Positions 23,601 through 35,705 of a stretch of 64,000 bases of DNA are shown piece by piece (within the stretch, counting starts at the first letter, position 1; the number at the start of each line of letters is the position of its first letter). Position numbers and translations under genes: made by a program. This DNA is from Myrmaecium sp. VS I D KN 1 (lineage: Eukaryota; Ascomycota; Dothideomycetes; Valsariales; Valsariaceae), in assembly GCA_019775845.1 (NCBI GenBank), contig JADQAV010000020.1, positions 496,001-560,000 of the forward strand, read 5' to 3'. The notes under the pieces are model-generated. The model searched no databases. It was not told where the DNA came from and saw nothing but the letters and a program-made list of their open reading frames with translations.

Positions 23601-24806
23601 TGAAAGGATAAGTGTAGCTGCGAATAAAACGTGAGTACATGTACACCTCGGCAGGGGAGAAAGAACGTACCATCTACCAGCAAGAAGATAACCGTGTACG
23701 TGCTGCCAATACTCACACCACCGCCGTCGCCCCTGACCTCATTTGCTACAGTGCGACTGCCCCTCCAAAAAGCCAACGCATTCGCGGAATACGCGATGAA
23801 GTACAGCAGCCCGCTCTGCACCGCCATGGCAATTGCTTTCTTGATTCCCCAGCGCCTTGCCTCCCTGAGGAAGGCCGCAAATACCTTCTCCAGCTTTCCG
23901 CCCGCGCCGAAGGCCTGCACCACCGCCACATTAGCCAGTGCCTCGCTTGCGACGCTGCTCCCCTTTGCTACCGCATCGCTCATCTTGCCTGCGTACTTCT
24001 TCACGAACCAGCCGCCGAGCAAGCTCATGGCCATGAACGCGGGCACCAGGGATACCAGAATGCCCGCCAGGACCGCGTCCTTGATGAACGCGATCACGTA
24101 GGCGGTCACGAAGAAGCTCACACTGGCGATGACGACACCGACCTTCTCGCTGGTGCCGCCCTGAACGGTGGCAACATCAGCATGCAGCCTGCTGGCTACC
24201 TCACCGGAGGCAAAATTGTCGAAGAACGCGGCATCCTTGGAGAGCAGAGAGGCGAGGTACTTCTCACGGAGGCGCTGGGCGAGGCGCTCACCAGACAGGG
24301 TCCAGGTGGTCATGTAGATATAGATGAGGGCGTAAGAGGCGATTGCAATGTAGACGACCTCCAGAACCTTGCTGTCGACGGCAGACATGTTGTTGGAGGC
24401 GGCGATGGCGGCGGCGGAACATCCCGCCTCGTTGAGGTCGTCGACCAACTGACCGAAGAGGATACCGAGGATTGGAAATGGAATACCCGCTGCGATCGCT
24501 GAGAGAAGGCCCGCACAAAGGAGTAGTTTGTCGAGTAGGGTGGGGGAGGCATAGGTGAGGAGGCGGGCATATTGGGTAGTGCGACGGAAGAGCTGTGGCA
24601 TGCAATCAGCATGGGTGAAAGAATGCATTGCGTCTCGTAAATAAACATACTCGTCTTAATGACCCGGGTTCCTTGGACGATGTGTCGTTACCCGCCTTCG
24701 GCGCAGACGGAGACACCGACTCCTGAGCTGGTGTAGGTTCAGGACCCGGGGCGGCGGCCGTGATGAGGGTTCCATCACCCTCGGCGGCAGCGGCTGCTGT
24801 CGCCAT
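20604..24806 (-). CDS. Full-length ABCB transporter of the sidD-adjacent (SitT-like) type
   Basis: Three exons, 24806-24651, 24592-23671 and 23617-20604, 1363 aa. Layout is TMD-NBD-TMD-NBD. NBD1 has Walker A GLSGSGKST (about residue 447), signature LISGGQKQR and Walker B ILIMDEATASLD. NBD2 has GPSGAGKST (about 1146), ALSGGQRQR and VLVLDESTSALD. The short Ala/Pro-rich N-terminus is cytosolic, and an acidic linker rich in Glu and Lys joins the halves. All ATPase motifs look intact. In Aspergillus and Histoplasma an ABC transporter of this type sits beside the extracellular-siderophore NRPS. Here it is divergent from that NRPS over a 2.6 kb promoter with several SreA-like sites. Export of siderophore or breakdown products is the likely job. 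The substrate is not shown by sequence. Confidence 0.9.
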
Positions 24807-25701
24807 GATGGTTCGAAGTTGCTTCCTTGCAATGTAGATTCCGGTTGCTCTACTTTGCAATGAGGTTGGCCGGAATAATGGTCAACAGAGAGTATACCCT
24901 TCGTAAGGAGTGTCTGACTGCAGACGAGGGAAAGATTGCACCACGCCAAAGAAAAAGTGCAAGCGGTAGACAGGTCGTATACGCCGCGATGTCTCTAGCA
25001 AACCCCAGGAAGTGACAGAGCCAATCTCCCAGAACAGTCTCAAAGGCTGAGCCGCTCGGTGCAAGGCGCAGAGTGAGAAAAGGGACCAAAGGAGTTGCCG
25101 AAATCAGCAATCGGCCTGCCTCTGGAGAAGATTGCGAGGAAGCGCGTCACAGGTTACAACGGTCCTCGACAGGGCAGGGCAGACAGAGAGGGAGAGAGAC
25201 AGGCAGGCGAAGTCACTGTTCCCCTTGCGATTAGGGTTGGCCAAAGTTCGGAGGTGAGTCTAGCCGGCTGCAGCAAAGACCAGCAGCAGCGGCGGGGACC
25301 TTTGTCCACCCCTCTCTCGCGTCGCTGGACCTGGACGTTCCTTGGCATACGGCCCAAACGTTCGTTATACTTGCAGACTTTTTTTCATCTTGGTCTTCTC
25401 TGATCTGCCGAGGCCGGAGAAGAGCACGGGAATCTATCCTCCCGAGGTCTTTCGAACTGCCCACCATTGCAAGCCTCAAACCCGTCGGTGGCGAAGTTTT
25501 TTCCCCTCCCTCTCAGAGTTCCAGCATAGATCACAAACCATTCATCCCGCACTCTTTACACCCCGCCATGGCATGAGTAGGTAACTCCGCGCACCACGCT
25601 CCGAAGCATCTCCTGGGTAGGTTGGTGTGGTGGGAAGGGAGGGGCGCCGAGCGGCCGCTCTCATTCCCGCCGATCCCTCGTACAAGAGGTATGGTCCCGC
25701 C

Positions 25702-25878
25702 ATCTGATAAAATTTTAGTCGGCCACGCAACGCTCCGAGGGAGTCCAGAGAAGGTAGTTCAGGTGGGGTGGGAGGAGGGGGGTCGTGCATGGATCAGATT
25801 ATTGTATTCTCCGAAAAGTTTTTTTCCCTGCGCCCAGCGTTGCTCCGGCAAGAAGCCTGTTGCAGAGCCATCAGATTA
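25702..25878 (+). promoter_or_regulatory. SreA-type site cluster A
   Basis: ATCTGATAA (perfect) at 25702-25710, ATCAGATTA at 25793-25801 and ATCAGATTA at 25870-25878. All lie about 0.9-1.1 kb upstream of the ABC transporter start and 1.5-1.7 kb upstream of the NRPS start. Confidence 0.6.
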
Positions 25879-26279
25879 GATACACCTGGCGTGACGAAAC
25901 AATTTTCAGGCGGCATTCCCTCTGTATTACGGGGATGAGGTGGAGATGGTGGAGATGGTGGGGAGGGAGTCAGGGGCAGGGACAGGGGCTGCTTGGGCTC
26001 TTGGCGCTTCCTCATGCCAAGAGGCGAAACACAGGGAAGATGGCCAAGGGGCCGTGCACTAAGGGTGTCAGGGAACGATATCGTATCGGACTTTGTTTTG
26101 TAAAGAAATGTATCGCCGTCGTCTCCAGCCAAGGATTATCCACTCACTACAACTGCAGGTAGCCGCCCCACACCGGTGGATCACAAGCAATGTTGCTGTT
26201 GCTGTAGCACGGCAATTGCTGAAGAGGTCTTCCCCTAGCGCCGAGGAACTCTTCACCATGGCACTATCCACGCGGATCC

Positions 26280-26425
26280 ATCTGATAGCCCTTCTCGAAC
26301 CTCAGAGGCAGCTCTCTTCGATTGACAGCTGGACGGAACTGACGCCGGCGAGAATCCTTCACTCCGAACATGCCGAACCAGGTACCATCGCGGTAAGAAG
26401 GAAATAGGGCTAGTCCATCAGATAA
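26280..26425 (+). promoter_or_regulatory. SreA-type site cluster B
   Basis: ATCTGATAG at 26280-26288 and the perfect ATCAGATAA at 26417-26425, roughly 1 kb upstream of the NRPS ATG. Confidence 0.6.
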
Positions 26426-27406
26426 GATGAAAAGAAACCCACCCCATTCCCTCTCCGACACCGGCAGCTACTCACGCCCATGATCCCTCCCGCCCGAGCC
26501 GCCCAGGTGGGGTAAGCCACCCAAAGGATGTTAATCTGATCGAGGACGGGTACCATGTCACGTGTATGCGTACGTACTACTAGTGTGACTCCCCCTGTAC
26601 ATGATGTCCCCACCTCTCTAACGTGCTAACCTACCGAAACAGGACCGTCGACTTTAGAGCATGCACACAGTTGAAGGAATCGGCCCAGGAACTAGCATGG
26701 ACGTGCAGGAGAAGGCTCCAGCGTGCTATTGCACTCCGGCATCAATGGCATGTTCCGATTTTCACCCTGTTCTTATGCCACTTCCAGAAGCCAAGGCCGA
26801 GTGGATGGACTAGACGTTACAACTTGAGTAGCCTTCCGTTACTGCAGGATGACGACAAAGGTCGATGCCTGCTCATCGTCATGGCTGGTGGAAGTGAAAG
26901 GAAAAAGCGGATGATCAGTGAACAGGATGTGTTCTCGGCAACCACCGGAGCGACCGTGAAACGCTCCGTTCCAGAACGAGAGGAACAGGAACAGGCTACC
27001 GGCGATCTTCGATTTCTGCCCGAAGGCCGAAACGGTCCCAGGGTCCAGTTCAGCTCCGGCAAGAGCGCGACGCGAACATCGAAAGTCGTTCCGCTTCATA
27101 TCACGTAATCCGATGTGACTTGTCTCTTCAAGCTTGTCAGAATTCCCCCGCCGGGACGGAGGGGTGTAGTGTAGGCACACGAGGCCCATTCCGGCTACTC
27201 AAAGTACCATTGCTTCCTCGAGCAACTACAACCCCGCGTAGGAGGGGCTTCAGACCTTAGAGTACCTCTATCTTCCCTTCTGTCACATACCCAACCTCTT
27301 TCCTCCAGGCGGCCGATCCATGCCGTAGCAAGATAGAGCTTCATACACACTGAATTGATACCCCCGCCGCTTGCTCTCAGTTGTCTTCATATCTTCAACA
27401 TCAGCA

Positions 27407-30400
27407 ATGACGGCAACCGAGGTCCCTCCCCAGGTCATTTCTAAGGCCAGTGAAACCGCCGCAAGCGTCAAGGAACTTTCCAACGGAGTTTACCTGAACG
27501 GCAACGGTGATGGCAACCTCAATGGGCACGCCAATGGCAAGCTGAACGGCGACAGCGCTCCGGAGTCCTCATGGGAGACCTTCAGCCTGCCTGCATTTCC
27601 CACCGACGCTTCATCATTTCAACCTCTCGACTTCCTTCTCCTCTCCTGGGTCCTACTGCTCTCCCGTGGCAGCCTCGCCTCTACCGAGGCCGTACTCACA
27701 TGGGGATACTGCGATCCAGGCAGTGCCGCAGTGCCTCGGCTGACAGCTGCACTGGGAGACGTGATAGCATCCGCTGAAAGCAACGCTTTGACGGTAGCCG
27801 AGCTGCTGGCGGCGGTGCGAAAGCTCAGGACAAAGAGCAGAGGGCAAGAAAACGGTGCGGCGAATGGGAATGGCGAAGTGGATGCCGAGGGCTCGGAGAC
27901 GGGGAGCAGCAATGGCTGCTCGGAGAGCTATTGCTATAACTTCTTCGCAACGGTGGAGGAGGGAAGTTCGTCGAAGGTAATGATTTTCCCCATCTTCTAC
28001 ACTTCTCATGCCGTTCCGATCACCATCCAAGCTCTTTGCGCCGCTCCGGCCGTACTAACCAAAAGATCACGCAGTATCTCTTCGGTATCAAAGCCGACTT
28101 GTCCTTCTCTCCCTCCAAGCCAACTCTCCGCGTGCGCCCTTCGCCGCAGCCTCACACCAGTCTCTCGAAGCCAATAACCGCCATTCACCTCGCCGCCTAT
28201 GCCGACATTCTCAGCACCCTCCTCTCACATCCTTTCTCTGATTCTCTGCACGTCCCCGTGCCGCCCTCAACCCACGAACTTTCTCACCTATGGCGACTGA
28301 ATACCCCCGTTCCTCCCACCATCCCCACACCGATGCACCACTTCATCTCCCGCAATGCGGCCTCACACCCCGAAAAGCCCGCCGTGCAGTCTTGGGACGC
28401 CCACTTCACCTACGCAGAGCTCGACACTCTCTCCACTCTTCTCGCCCAGCACCTTCTCACCACTCATCCTCTCCCCGTCGGCACCCCGGTCCCCTTGCTC
28501 TTTGAGAAATCCGCATGGACTCCCGTGGCCGTATTGGCTGTGATGAAAGCGGGCTTCTGCTTCGTCCTCACCGACCCCTCACAACCACCCGCCCGGCTTT
28601 CCACCATCGCCTCGGAGGTCTCCGCAACCCTCATGCTCAGCTCCGAGCGCCAACACGCTTTGGCCTCCAGCATCGCACCGGAAGGAGCTGTCGTCCTGCC
28701 AGTAGGTCCTGCACTTCGGGAGCAGCTTTCCATCCCAGAGACTGCCGAGAAGTTGGCCGGCGTGCAACTCCCCGAAGTCCCCGGCGAGTCACCCTGCTAC
28801 ATCATCTTCACCTCCGGCTCCACCGGAAAGCCCAAGGGCGTCATTTTGACGCACGCCAACTACACCTCCGGCGCTGTACCCCGCGCCGAGGCCGTCGGTT
28901 ACAACAGTCATAGCCGGGTGCTGGACTTCGCATCTTATGCCTTCGACGTGAGCGTCGACTGCATGCTGGCCACGCTCTACGCCGGCGGCTGCATCTGCGT
29001 ACCCAGCGAGAGCCAGCGAGTGAACGACCTGAGCGGTGCGATCAGGGACATGGATGTCAACATGGCGCATATGACCCCGTCTGTCGCCCGTGTTTTGGAG
29101 CCTGACGTACTCCCACGCCTGGAGGTGCTGGGTCTGGGAGGTGAGAGCGTAGGATCCAGTGATGCAGCGGCATGGAGCAAGCATACGAGGGTGGTTATCG
29201 CTTATGGCCCGTCAGAGACAACCGTGGGATGCACCATCAACAATCAAGTGGAGGTTGGAACTGGGTATACGAGCATTGGCTGGGGCAAGGGAGGCGTGAT
29301 GTGGATTGTGGACCCCGAAGACCACGACGTGTTGGTGCCTATGGGTGCCATCGGTGAGTTGCTGGTCGAAGGACCGATCGTAGGGGTCGGCTACTTGAAC
29401 ATGCCGGAAAAGACCAGAGAGGTGTTCATCGAAGATCCGAAGTGGCTGGTCCAGGGTGCTCCCCCTGCTTACGAGGGGAGAAAAGGCAGGTTATACAAGA
29501 CTGGCGATCTGGTACGGTATAGCCCAGACGGCTCCGGGAGAATCGTGTTTGTGGGCCGGAAGGATAGACAGGTTAAGCTGAGAGGTCAAAGAGTGGAGTT
29601 GGCGGAGGTAGAGCACCACTTGAGGAATCATCTGCCCAAGGGAACAAGTGCGGTGGTAGAGGTGATCAAGCCTGCGGGCAAGGGCGCTGAGCCCACGCTT
29701 GTCGCCTTCCTCGCAGAACAGAAGGATGGCAAAGCGCAGGATGAGGCTCCCTCCTTCTCGCCGGAGCTTCAGCAGATACTTGGAGAGATGGACAAGGCTC
29801 TCTCGGAGGAGTTGCCCATCTACATGGTTCCGACCGCATACATTCCCCTGAAAGAGATCCCTCTGCTGGTCTCCTGCAAGACCGACCGCAAGCGCCTCCA
29901 CGAAATTGGTGCCTCCATGACCAAGCAAGAGCTGGCCAAATACCGAGCCCGGGTGGCTGAGAAGAACGAACCGGCCACGGACATGGAGCGCCAGATCCAC
30001 CAGCTGTGGCGGGATCTCCTCGGCGCTGACCTCGACATTGGTGTGCACGACAACTTCTTCGCGCTCGGAGGCGACTCCCTGCGCGCGATGAGACTCGTTG
30101 CGGCTGCCAGGAGCGTGGGGATTTCCTTGACGGTGGCAGAAATCTTCATGCACCCTACCCTCGCTGAGATGGCGCTGGTAGCTGGTACGTCCGCTGCGGG
30201 TGGTGATGCGAACATCCCCGAATTCACCCTCTTGGACTCGGACTGGAGCTCTGAAGCTGCCCGAGCTGAGGCCGCTGAACTGTGCAACTTGGACCGCGAG
30301 GAGGTGGAAGACGTTTACGCTTGTACGCCTCTGCAGGAAGGTCTCATGGCTCTGTCAGCTAAGGTCAGCGAGGCCTATGTTGCGCAACGTGTGGTGGACC

Positions 30401-33400
30401 TTCCAGATATCGAGGCAGCATACAGATTGAAGGCTGCATTCCAGGCAGTCTCCAAGACCTGCCCCATCCTGCGCACTCGCATCGTTCAGATTCCCAGGCG
30501 TGGTCTGTTCCAAGTTGTTGTTGCAAACGACAAGGATCAGTGGCACTCCAGCAACAGCTTGGTGAGATACTTGGAGCAAGACCGCGAGATACCGATGGAG
30601 CTGGGCGTTCCTCTCGCTCGCTTTGCTGTAATTAATGACGAGAAGACGGGCAAGGCGCACATCACGCTCACCATGCACCATGCTCTATACGATGGCTGGT
30701 CAATGCCTTTGATCGTCGACCGCGTCAACAAAGCCTACCAAGGCCTCACGACTGCCGCTCCGACACCCTTCAAGGCTTTCATCAAGTACCTCAGGAACAT
30801 GCCCCGCCAGGATGCCGAGGTATACTGGCGCGAGCAGCTCCGTGGCGCAGATGGCCCCCAGTTCCCCGCGTTGCCCTATGAGGGATATCAGACGCGTGCG
30901 GACTCCCTGCTCGAACTTTACGTCCCGGTTTCGAGATCGGCCAACTCCAGTACCACAATTGCCACCGCAATCCGTGGCGCTTGGGCACTCGTCGCCGCCA
31001 GCTATGCCGGCACGCAGGATGTTGTCTTTGGAGAAACACTGACCGGGCGCAATGCGCCCATCGCTGGGGTAGAAGATATCGAAGGTCCGATGATCACGAC
31101 CGTCCCCGTGCGCGTTAAGATCAACCCGAAAGCCAGGGCACAGGAATACCTTCAAGACATCCATGACCAAACCGTCTTCCGCATCCCCCATGAGCACATG
31201 GGTCTGCAGCATATCCGTCGTCTAAGCCCCGATGCTCTGCAGGCGTGTGAGCTGAGGACCGGCTTGGTCTTGCACCCTAACGCGGAGGAACAAGAGGTCA
31301 AGGCATCCGAGAACGAGCCCGCCAACGGCTTTGTCCCTGCCGGTGATGCTGAAGCCGCGCGTGAGGCGTTGAAGTTCAACTCCTATGCGCTCATGTTGGT
31401 CTGCTCGATCGGTCCGGACGGATTCTTCATCATGGCCAGTTTCGACTCCAACACCGTGTCCTCCCCAATCATGCAGAAGGCTCTGGACCAGCTCGCTCGC
31501 ACTGCCCAGCAGCTGTGTTCCGAAGCCAACCCTCGCCTCGGCGACGTTCAGGTCCTGGGCGAGCAGGATCGGGAGGAGATTTGGCGTTTGAGCTCTGTGG
31601 GACCGAAGACGCTTGCCGAGTCCGGTAAGGATACTATCCGGGAGAACTACGCCAGCGCAACGGCAGCTTGGATCGTCGACCCGGAGGACACAGAGCGTCT
31701 CCTGCCCATTGGGGGCGTGGGCGAGCTTCTTGTTGAAACCCCGGTGGAATCAGCTGCACCTTACGTTGAGACTCAATGGCTTGCTGCCGGGTGCGCACAA
31801 TTCGCTGGCCGTCAGTCGCGACTGTACAAAACCGGCCAACTAGCGAAGTACAATCTTGATGGCTCCATCATCTTCATGGGCCACAAGCAAGATATGTCGA
31901 AGAAGAAAGCCGCCGAAGCGGTTCGTCAGAACGGCCAGAAGAAACGCATCGCTGTTCCCACACCCAGACAGGAGACACTTCTTCAACTTTGGAGCCGTGT
32001 GCTTTCGATTGAACAGGAGGAGATCGGTCTCAATGACAGCTTCTTCGAGCTCGGTGGTGACTCCATCGGTGCTATGAAGCTGGTCTCGGAGGCTCGCTTG
32101 GAGGGACTCCGCTTGACAGTCGGCGACGTCTTCCGCCACCGCCGCTTCGCTGACATGGCCAATATCCTCAAGGAGTCTAGAACTTTGGGGGCTCCCAAGG
32201 AGGAGGTCTATAAGCCCTTCTCCCTCCTCAATATTCCGAACGTGGAATCCTTCGTCAACACGATTGCCAAGCCCGCTCTGTCGGATCCCAACTGGAAGGT
32301 GATCGACGTTCTTCCCGCTCGTCCGTTGCAAGAGATCGCTGTCGAGGGCACTGTCAAGATTCCTCGCTTCTCGGCACGTTACGAGCTCTTCTACTTCGAC
32401 CAACCTGTCGACCGCAGCAAGCTGTTTGAGAGCTGCCAGAAGCTCGTTAGCCTCAACGAGATCCTGCGTACGGTATTCATCAAGGATATCGACGGTCGCT
32501 GCTTGAGCGTTGTCCTCGAGGACGTGCAAGCCCCTGTCGTCACATATACGACCTCCACCGACCTCTCAGCCTTTGCGCATGATCTCTGCAAACTTGACAT
32601 CCAGACCAGTATCCCCTACGGTTCGCTCTTTGTCAAGTTCTTCCACATCCAGAGCGACAGCAGCAACCGGTCATGCCTGGTATTCCGCATCTCCCACGCA
32701 CAGTACGACGAGATCTGCCTTCCCCTCCTCCTCCATCAATTCTCCGCGCTGTACTCGTCTCAGCCCATCCCTCGCACCCTCCCATTCTCCCCTTTCGCCG
32801 CCCACGTGCTGCGCAAGAACATTCCGCAGAGCATTCCGTACTGGAAGGAACTGCTCCAGGGAGCTCAGATGACTCGATTCCGGCCAGACATTCCTGTGAC
32901 AAACACGGATCACTACGCCACACAGCGGACGTTTTCCATCGCAGGGCGCTCCAAGGAGTCCACCGTAGCCACCCTCCCCACCGCCGCCTGGGCGCTTGCT
33001 CTCGCCCGCAGACAGGGCCTCAAAGATGTCGTGTTCGGCGAAGTGGTCTCGGGCCGCAACATCGGCTTCCCCTCCGCCGAGCTCGTCGTCGGCCCGACAT
33101 GGCAGTACGTGCCCGTCCGCGTCGCCTTCCAAGACGGCTGGACCGGCGCCGACTTCCTGCAGTTCGTGCAGAATCAACACGTCGCCTCCGCTGCCCACGA
33201 GGGCATGGGTTTGAAGGAGATCGTCGAGCAGTGCACCACCTGGAACCCGCGCGAGGTGGAATGGTTCGACACGGTCGTGCATCAGGATGTGGATCACGTT
33301 GAGAATCTGGGCTTTGACGGCGTGCTTGGAGGCGCCACGATGGAGACATTTTACCCGCACTTTGAGCCCTTGCGCGAACTCAAGGTGCAGGCCTTCCCGG

Positions 33401-33531
33401 CGGGTGATGAGCTTACCATTGAGATTGTGACGGTGGAGAGCTGGAAGGATGTTGCGGAGGAGCTGCTTGGGGAGATCGGAGCGGCGTTGGAAGAGCTGAC
33501 GAGGGGCGTTGATCAAAAGCTGTTCGCATGA
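27407..33531 (+). CDS. sidD: NPS6/SidD-type siderophore NRPS (A-T-C-remnant A-T-C)
   Basis: Two exons, 27407-27976 and 28066-33531, about 2011 aa (Aspergillus SidD is about 2080). The acceptor could instead be 28074, removing three residues. The complete adenylation domain shows YIIFTSGSTGKPKGVILTH (about residue 435), AYGPSETT (about 570), YKTGDLVRY and GRKDRQVKLRGQRVEL. Thiolation 1 is FFALGGDSL (about 857). Condensation 1 has MHHALYDGW (about 1061), intact HHxxxDG. Next comes only a stump of a second A domain (about 1389-1475: AAWIVDPEDTERLLPIGG and SRLYKTGQLAKYNLDG), lacking the ATP-binding core. Thiolation 2 is FFELGGDSI (about 1519). A terminal condensation-like domain has SHAQYDEI (about 1733). 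This layout is the hallmark of NPS6/SidD, which joins N5-acyl-N5-hydroxyornithine units into fusarinine- or coprogen-type siderophores. The N-terminal exon has an Asn/Gly repeat (about residues 25-50). Confidence 0.93.
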
Positions 33532-33743
33532 GTTGGCTGATCCTCTGCGGCAGCAAAGAAAATACGTTTGATATCTCCTTCAAATTTGTTGGTTCATGAT
33601 CTATGATCGCTTGGTTAAATGCAGTTTGCATCCGGCAACGTACCTATGTATAGATAAAAGTAACATATAGCGCACATATTTTGTCAATTTAGTTCTATAT
33701 TTCCCTTATATAGTGCTCTACACTGAGACGAACGTGACAAGTC

Positions 33744-34079
33744 TTAAAGATACTCATAAAGTCCGCCATCCTCCTCTACCGTCACCTCGCCGAACCCTAC
33801 CGGGCTTGGGTATCTCCTCTGCCATCTCGATCCTCTCGCGCGACGCTGCTCCAATCTTTGCAATCTAGCTTCCAACTGACGTAGTCTTCTGTCCAATCGA
33901 GTGATTTCTTTGACCAGGACGTCGATGTCGCACTGAGGTTGAGCGGGTCTTGGATTGGGGCCAGGAGGGTGTTGGAGCTCTTCTTCTTCTTCCTCTTGCT
34001 CTCTTTCATCGTCGTTGATACTGAAATCGATCGTAACAAGCCTGCATCTGCCGCCCTGCAGCGGCGCGTGTATATGCAT
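33744..34079 (-). CDS. Small hypothetical coiled-coil protein
   Basis: A single open frame of 111 aa starting MHIHAPLQGGRCRL. An acidic Glu-rich stretch and a Pro-rich turn lead into heptad-like VKEITRLDRRLRQLEARLQR, with Leu spaced as in a short coiled coil, then an Arg-rich tail. I do not recognise a family. It lies 212 bp past the NRPS stop on the opposite strand. A TATA-like motif upstream is not obvious. It may be a real small gene or a chance frame. Confidence 0.35.
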   Translation of the reverse strand: MHIHAPLQGGRCRLVTIDFSINDDEREQEEEEEELQHPPGPNPRPAQPQCDIDVLVKEITRLDRRLRQLEARLQRLEQRRARGSRWQRRYPSPVGFGEVTVEEDGGLYEYL

Positions 34080-34480
34080 CCGAGTGAACAGGATTATGCA
34101 GGGAGAAGATACTCTGGCTCCGCGAGATGCGCAAGGAATGCATGGCGTATATACTGTTTCTTATTTATACATACCTACAGCCTCGCGTCGAGAGCCCATG
34201 GCCACGCGCGCGTTCGCCTTCCCATCGCGCTGTTCGCATCGAGTTTCCCCGCAGGAACGCTGCCAACCTGTTTGCTCACTTGGTGCAGATGACACAAATA
34301 GTCCACTTTGAGCACAAGTCAATCAATGTACAACACAACATGTCGTACGCATGCTCACTTCGCACAGTCGAAGAGGAGGAGGGTGGTGGAGGCCGCGCCC
34401 GCACTGGCAATTTCCGGGAACGAGTAGCCCGCTAGCGTTTGCACCCTCAACCGAACCACCATCGGACGGCCGATGATCCG
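34080..34480. other. Intergenic, no gene seen
   Basis: A 401-bp spacer between the small coiled-coil frame and tRNA-Ser. Nothing recognisable. Confidence 0.4.
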
Positions 34481-34561
34481 GGCAACCTGGCGGAGTGGTT
34501 AACGCGCTGGCCTGCTAAGCCAGTTCCTTCGGGAGCGCAAGTTCGAATCTTGCGGTTGTCG
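34481..34561 (+). tRNA. tRNA-Ser(GCU)
   Basis: 81 nt, discriminator G included. Acceptor GGCAACC pairs with GGTTGTC. Anticodon stem CTGGC/GCCAG encloses loop CTGCTAA with anticodon GCT. A long variable arm (TCCTTCGGGA) marks class II, and the T-loop is TTCGAAT. No intron. Confidence 0.95.
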
Positions 34562-34865
34562 CTCGTACATGAGGAACTGGGTCTCTCAGAGATCCTGTTA
34601 GCATCACAACTTTTTGTTTTTCTTTTTTCATCTCCTTCGTCTCCCTGCTTCAGATCTTAGGAGAAATTCTCTTATTTACCTCTCTTTCTTTTACCCCTTC
34701 GATACTGGAACCTTACTGCTAAAAAATAGTTTTTATAGAAAAATATTCTGCCTTTCCTCCTGCCCCTGCTCTTGCCTCATCTCCAGACGTCTACTACTAG
34801 TAAAAAGTTGACTTCCGCGAGTGGGTATTCTCCAGGGGAATTTCGAATGATCAGCAACGAAAAAA

Positions 34866-34937
34866 TGGACTTGCCCGGAATCGAACCGGGGACCTCTTCC
34901 ATGCTAAGGAAGCATTATACCACTAAACCACAAGCCC
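34866..34937 (-). tRNA. tRNA-Ala(AGC)
   Basis: 72 nt on the minus strand. Acceptor GGGCTTG pairs with CAAGTCC, discriminator A. Anticodon stem CTTCC/GGAAG with loop TTAGCAT gives anticodon AGC. T-arm CCCGG/CCGGG with loop TTCGATT. No intron. Confidence 0.92.
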
Positions 34938-35705
34938 TAGACGCCTTTGAAGGGAAGGCGGACGGTGAAAATCTGTTGGAATTTCGGATGAGAATTAGGA
35001 GCCGGTGTGATCTATGAAGGGCAATAGTGAAGGTTGAAGGAGCTCATGTTCAAGAACAAATACATGTGTACTTCCCCTTTGACTGCACTCCGAAGACTTG
35101 GAGGAACTGGTTGAGTTGAACTTGAGCTGTGCAACTTCCGTCATCCTGAACATCCGTGGATACAAGGCCACGTGGAGCTGAGATGCAGAAGAGGAAGGGT
35201 AACTTCAAAGTTTGTGTTCGTTTGCGTAGTTGGGCTTCATTTGCGAATACCGACGACTGCCCGTAACAGCAATCGAATAATATCCCCTTCATGTCAGGGC
35301 AGGGGCCCACTCTTTATATGATTTCAGTTGGTTGATTGAGCTCCCGTTATTTTATTCTCAACAATCAAGAGCGGACCGAGCCTCCATTTATCATGCACAT
35401 ATCAAGGTCGTGAACGAGATGTTTGTTGCGACTTCCACATGAAGAGCTGTGCAGAAAACGTAGGCTTTCCGGCAGTCATGAGAACAGGATACGACACGGG
35501 AGGGTACTTTCTCCGCGCTCTACCCTAATATCCCTCGCGCCCTCCGCAGTCTTTGAAACCCTTGAACCCTCTGAACCCCTTCGCTCCGGACCCCTTTTCG
35601 ACCCCTTTCTCGACTCTCCCTCTCCACTCCACCCACCCACTCCCTATCCCCGTCAATATAAACCCAAATCTGCTTTATTCACTCATCAAAGCAGCCAATC
35701 AACCA
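34938..35705. other. Intergenic between tRNA genes, no gene seen
   Basis: A 768-bp spacer. Frames are short on both strands and no motif stands out. A C/T-rich stretch (about 35560-35660) precedes the tRNA-Asp gene. Confidence 0.4.

Larger units (their letters stand above)
24807..27406. promoter_or_regulatory. Shared promoter of ABC transporter and NRPS
   Basis: A 2.6 kb divergent intergenic region with no credible gene. It contains six ATCWGAT-type sites, the best listed separately, plus ATCTGATC at 26534. Its length and the spread of sites suggest iron control of both flanking genes. Confidence 0.5.
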
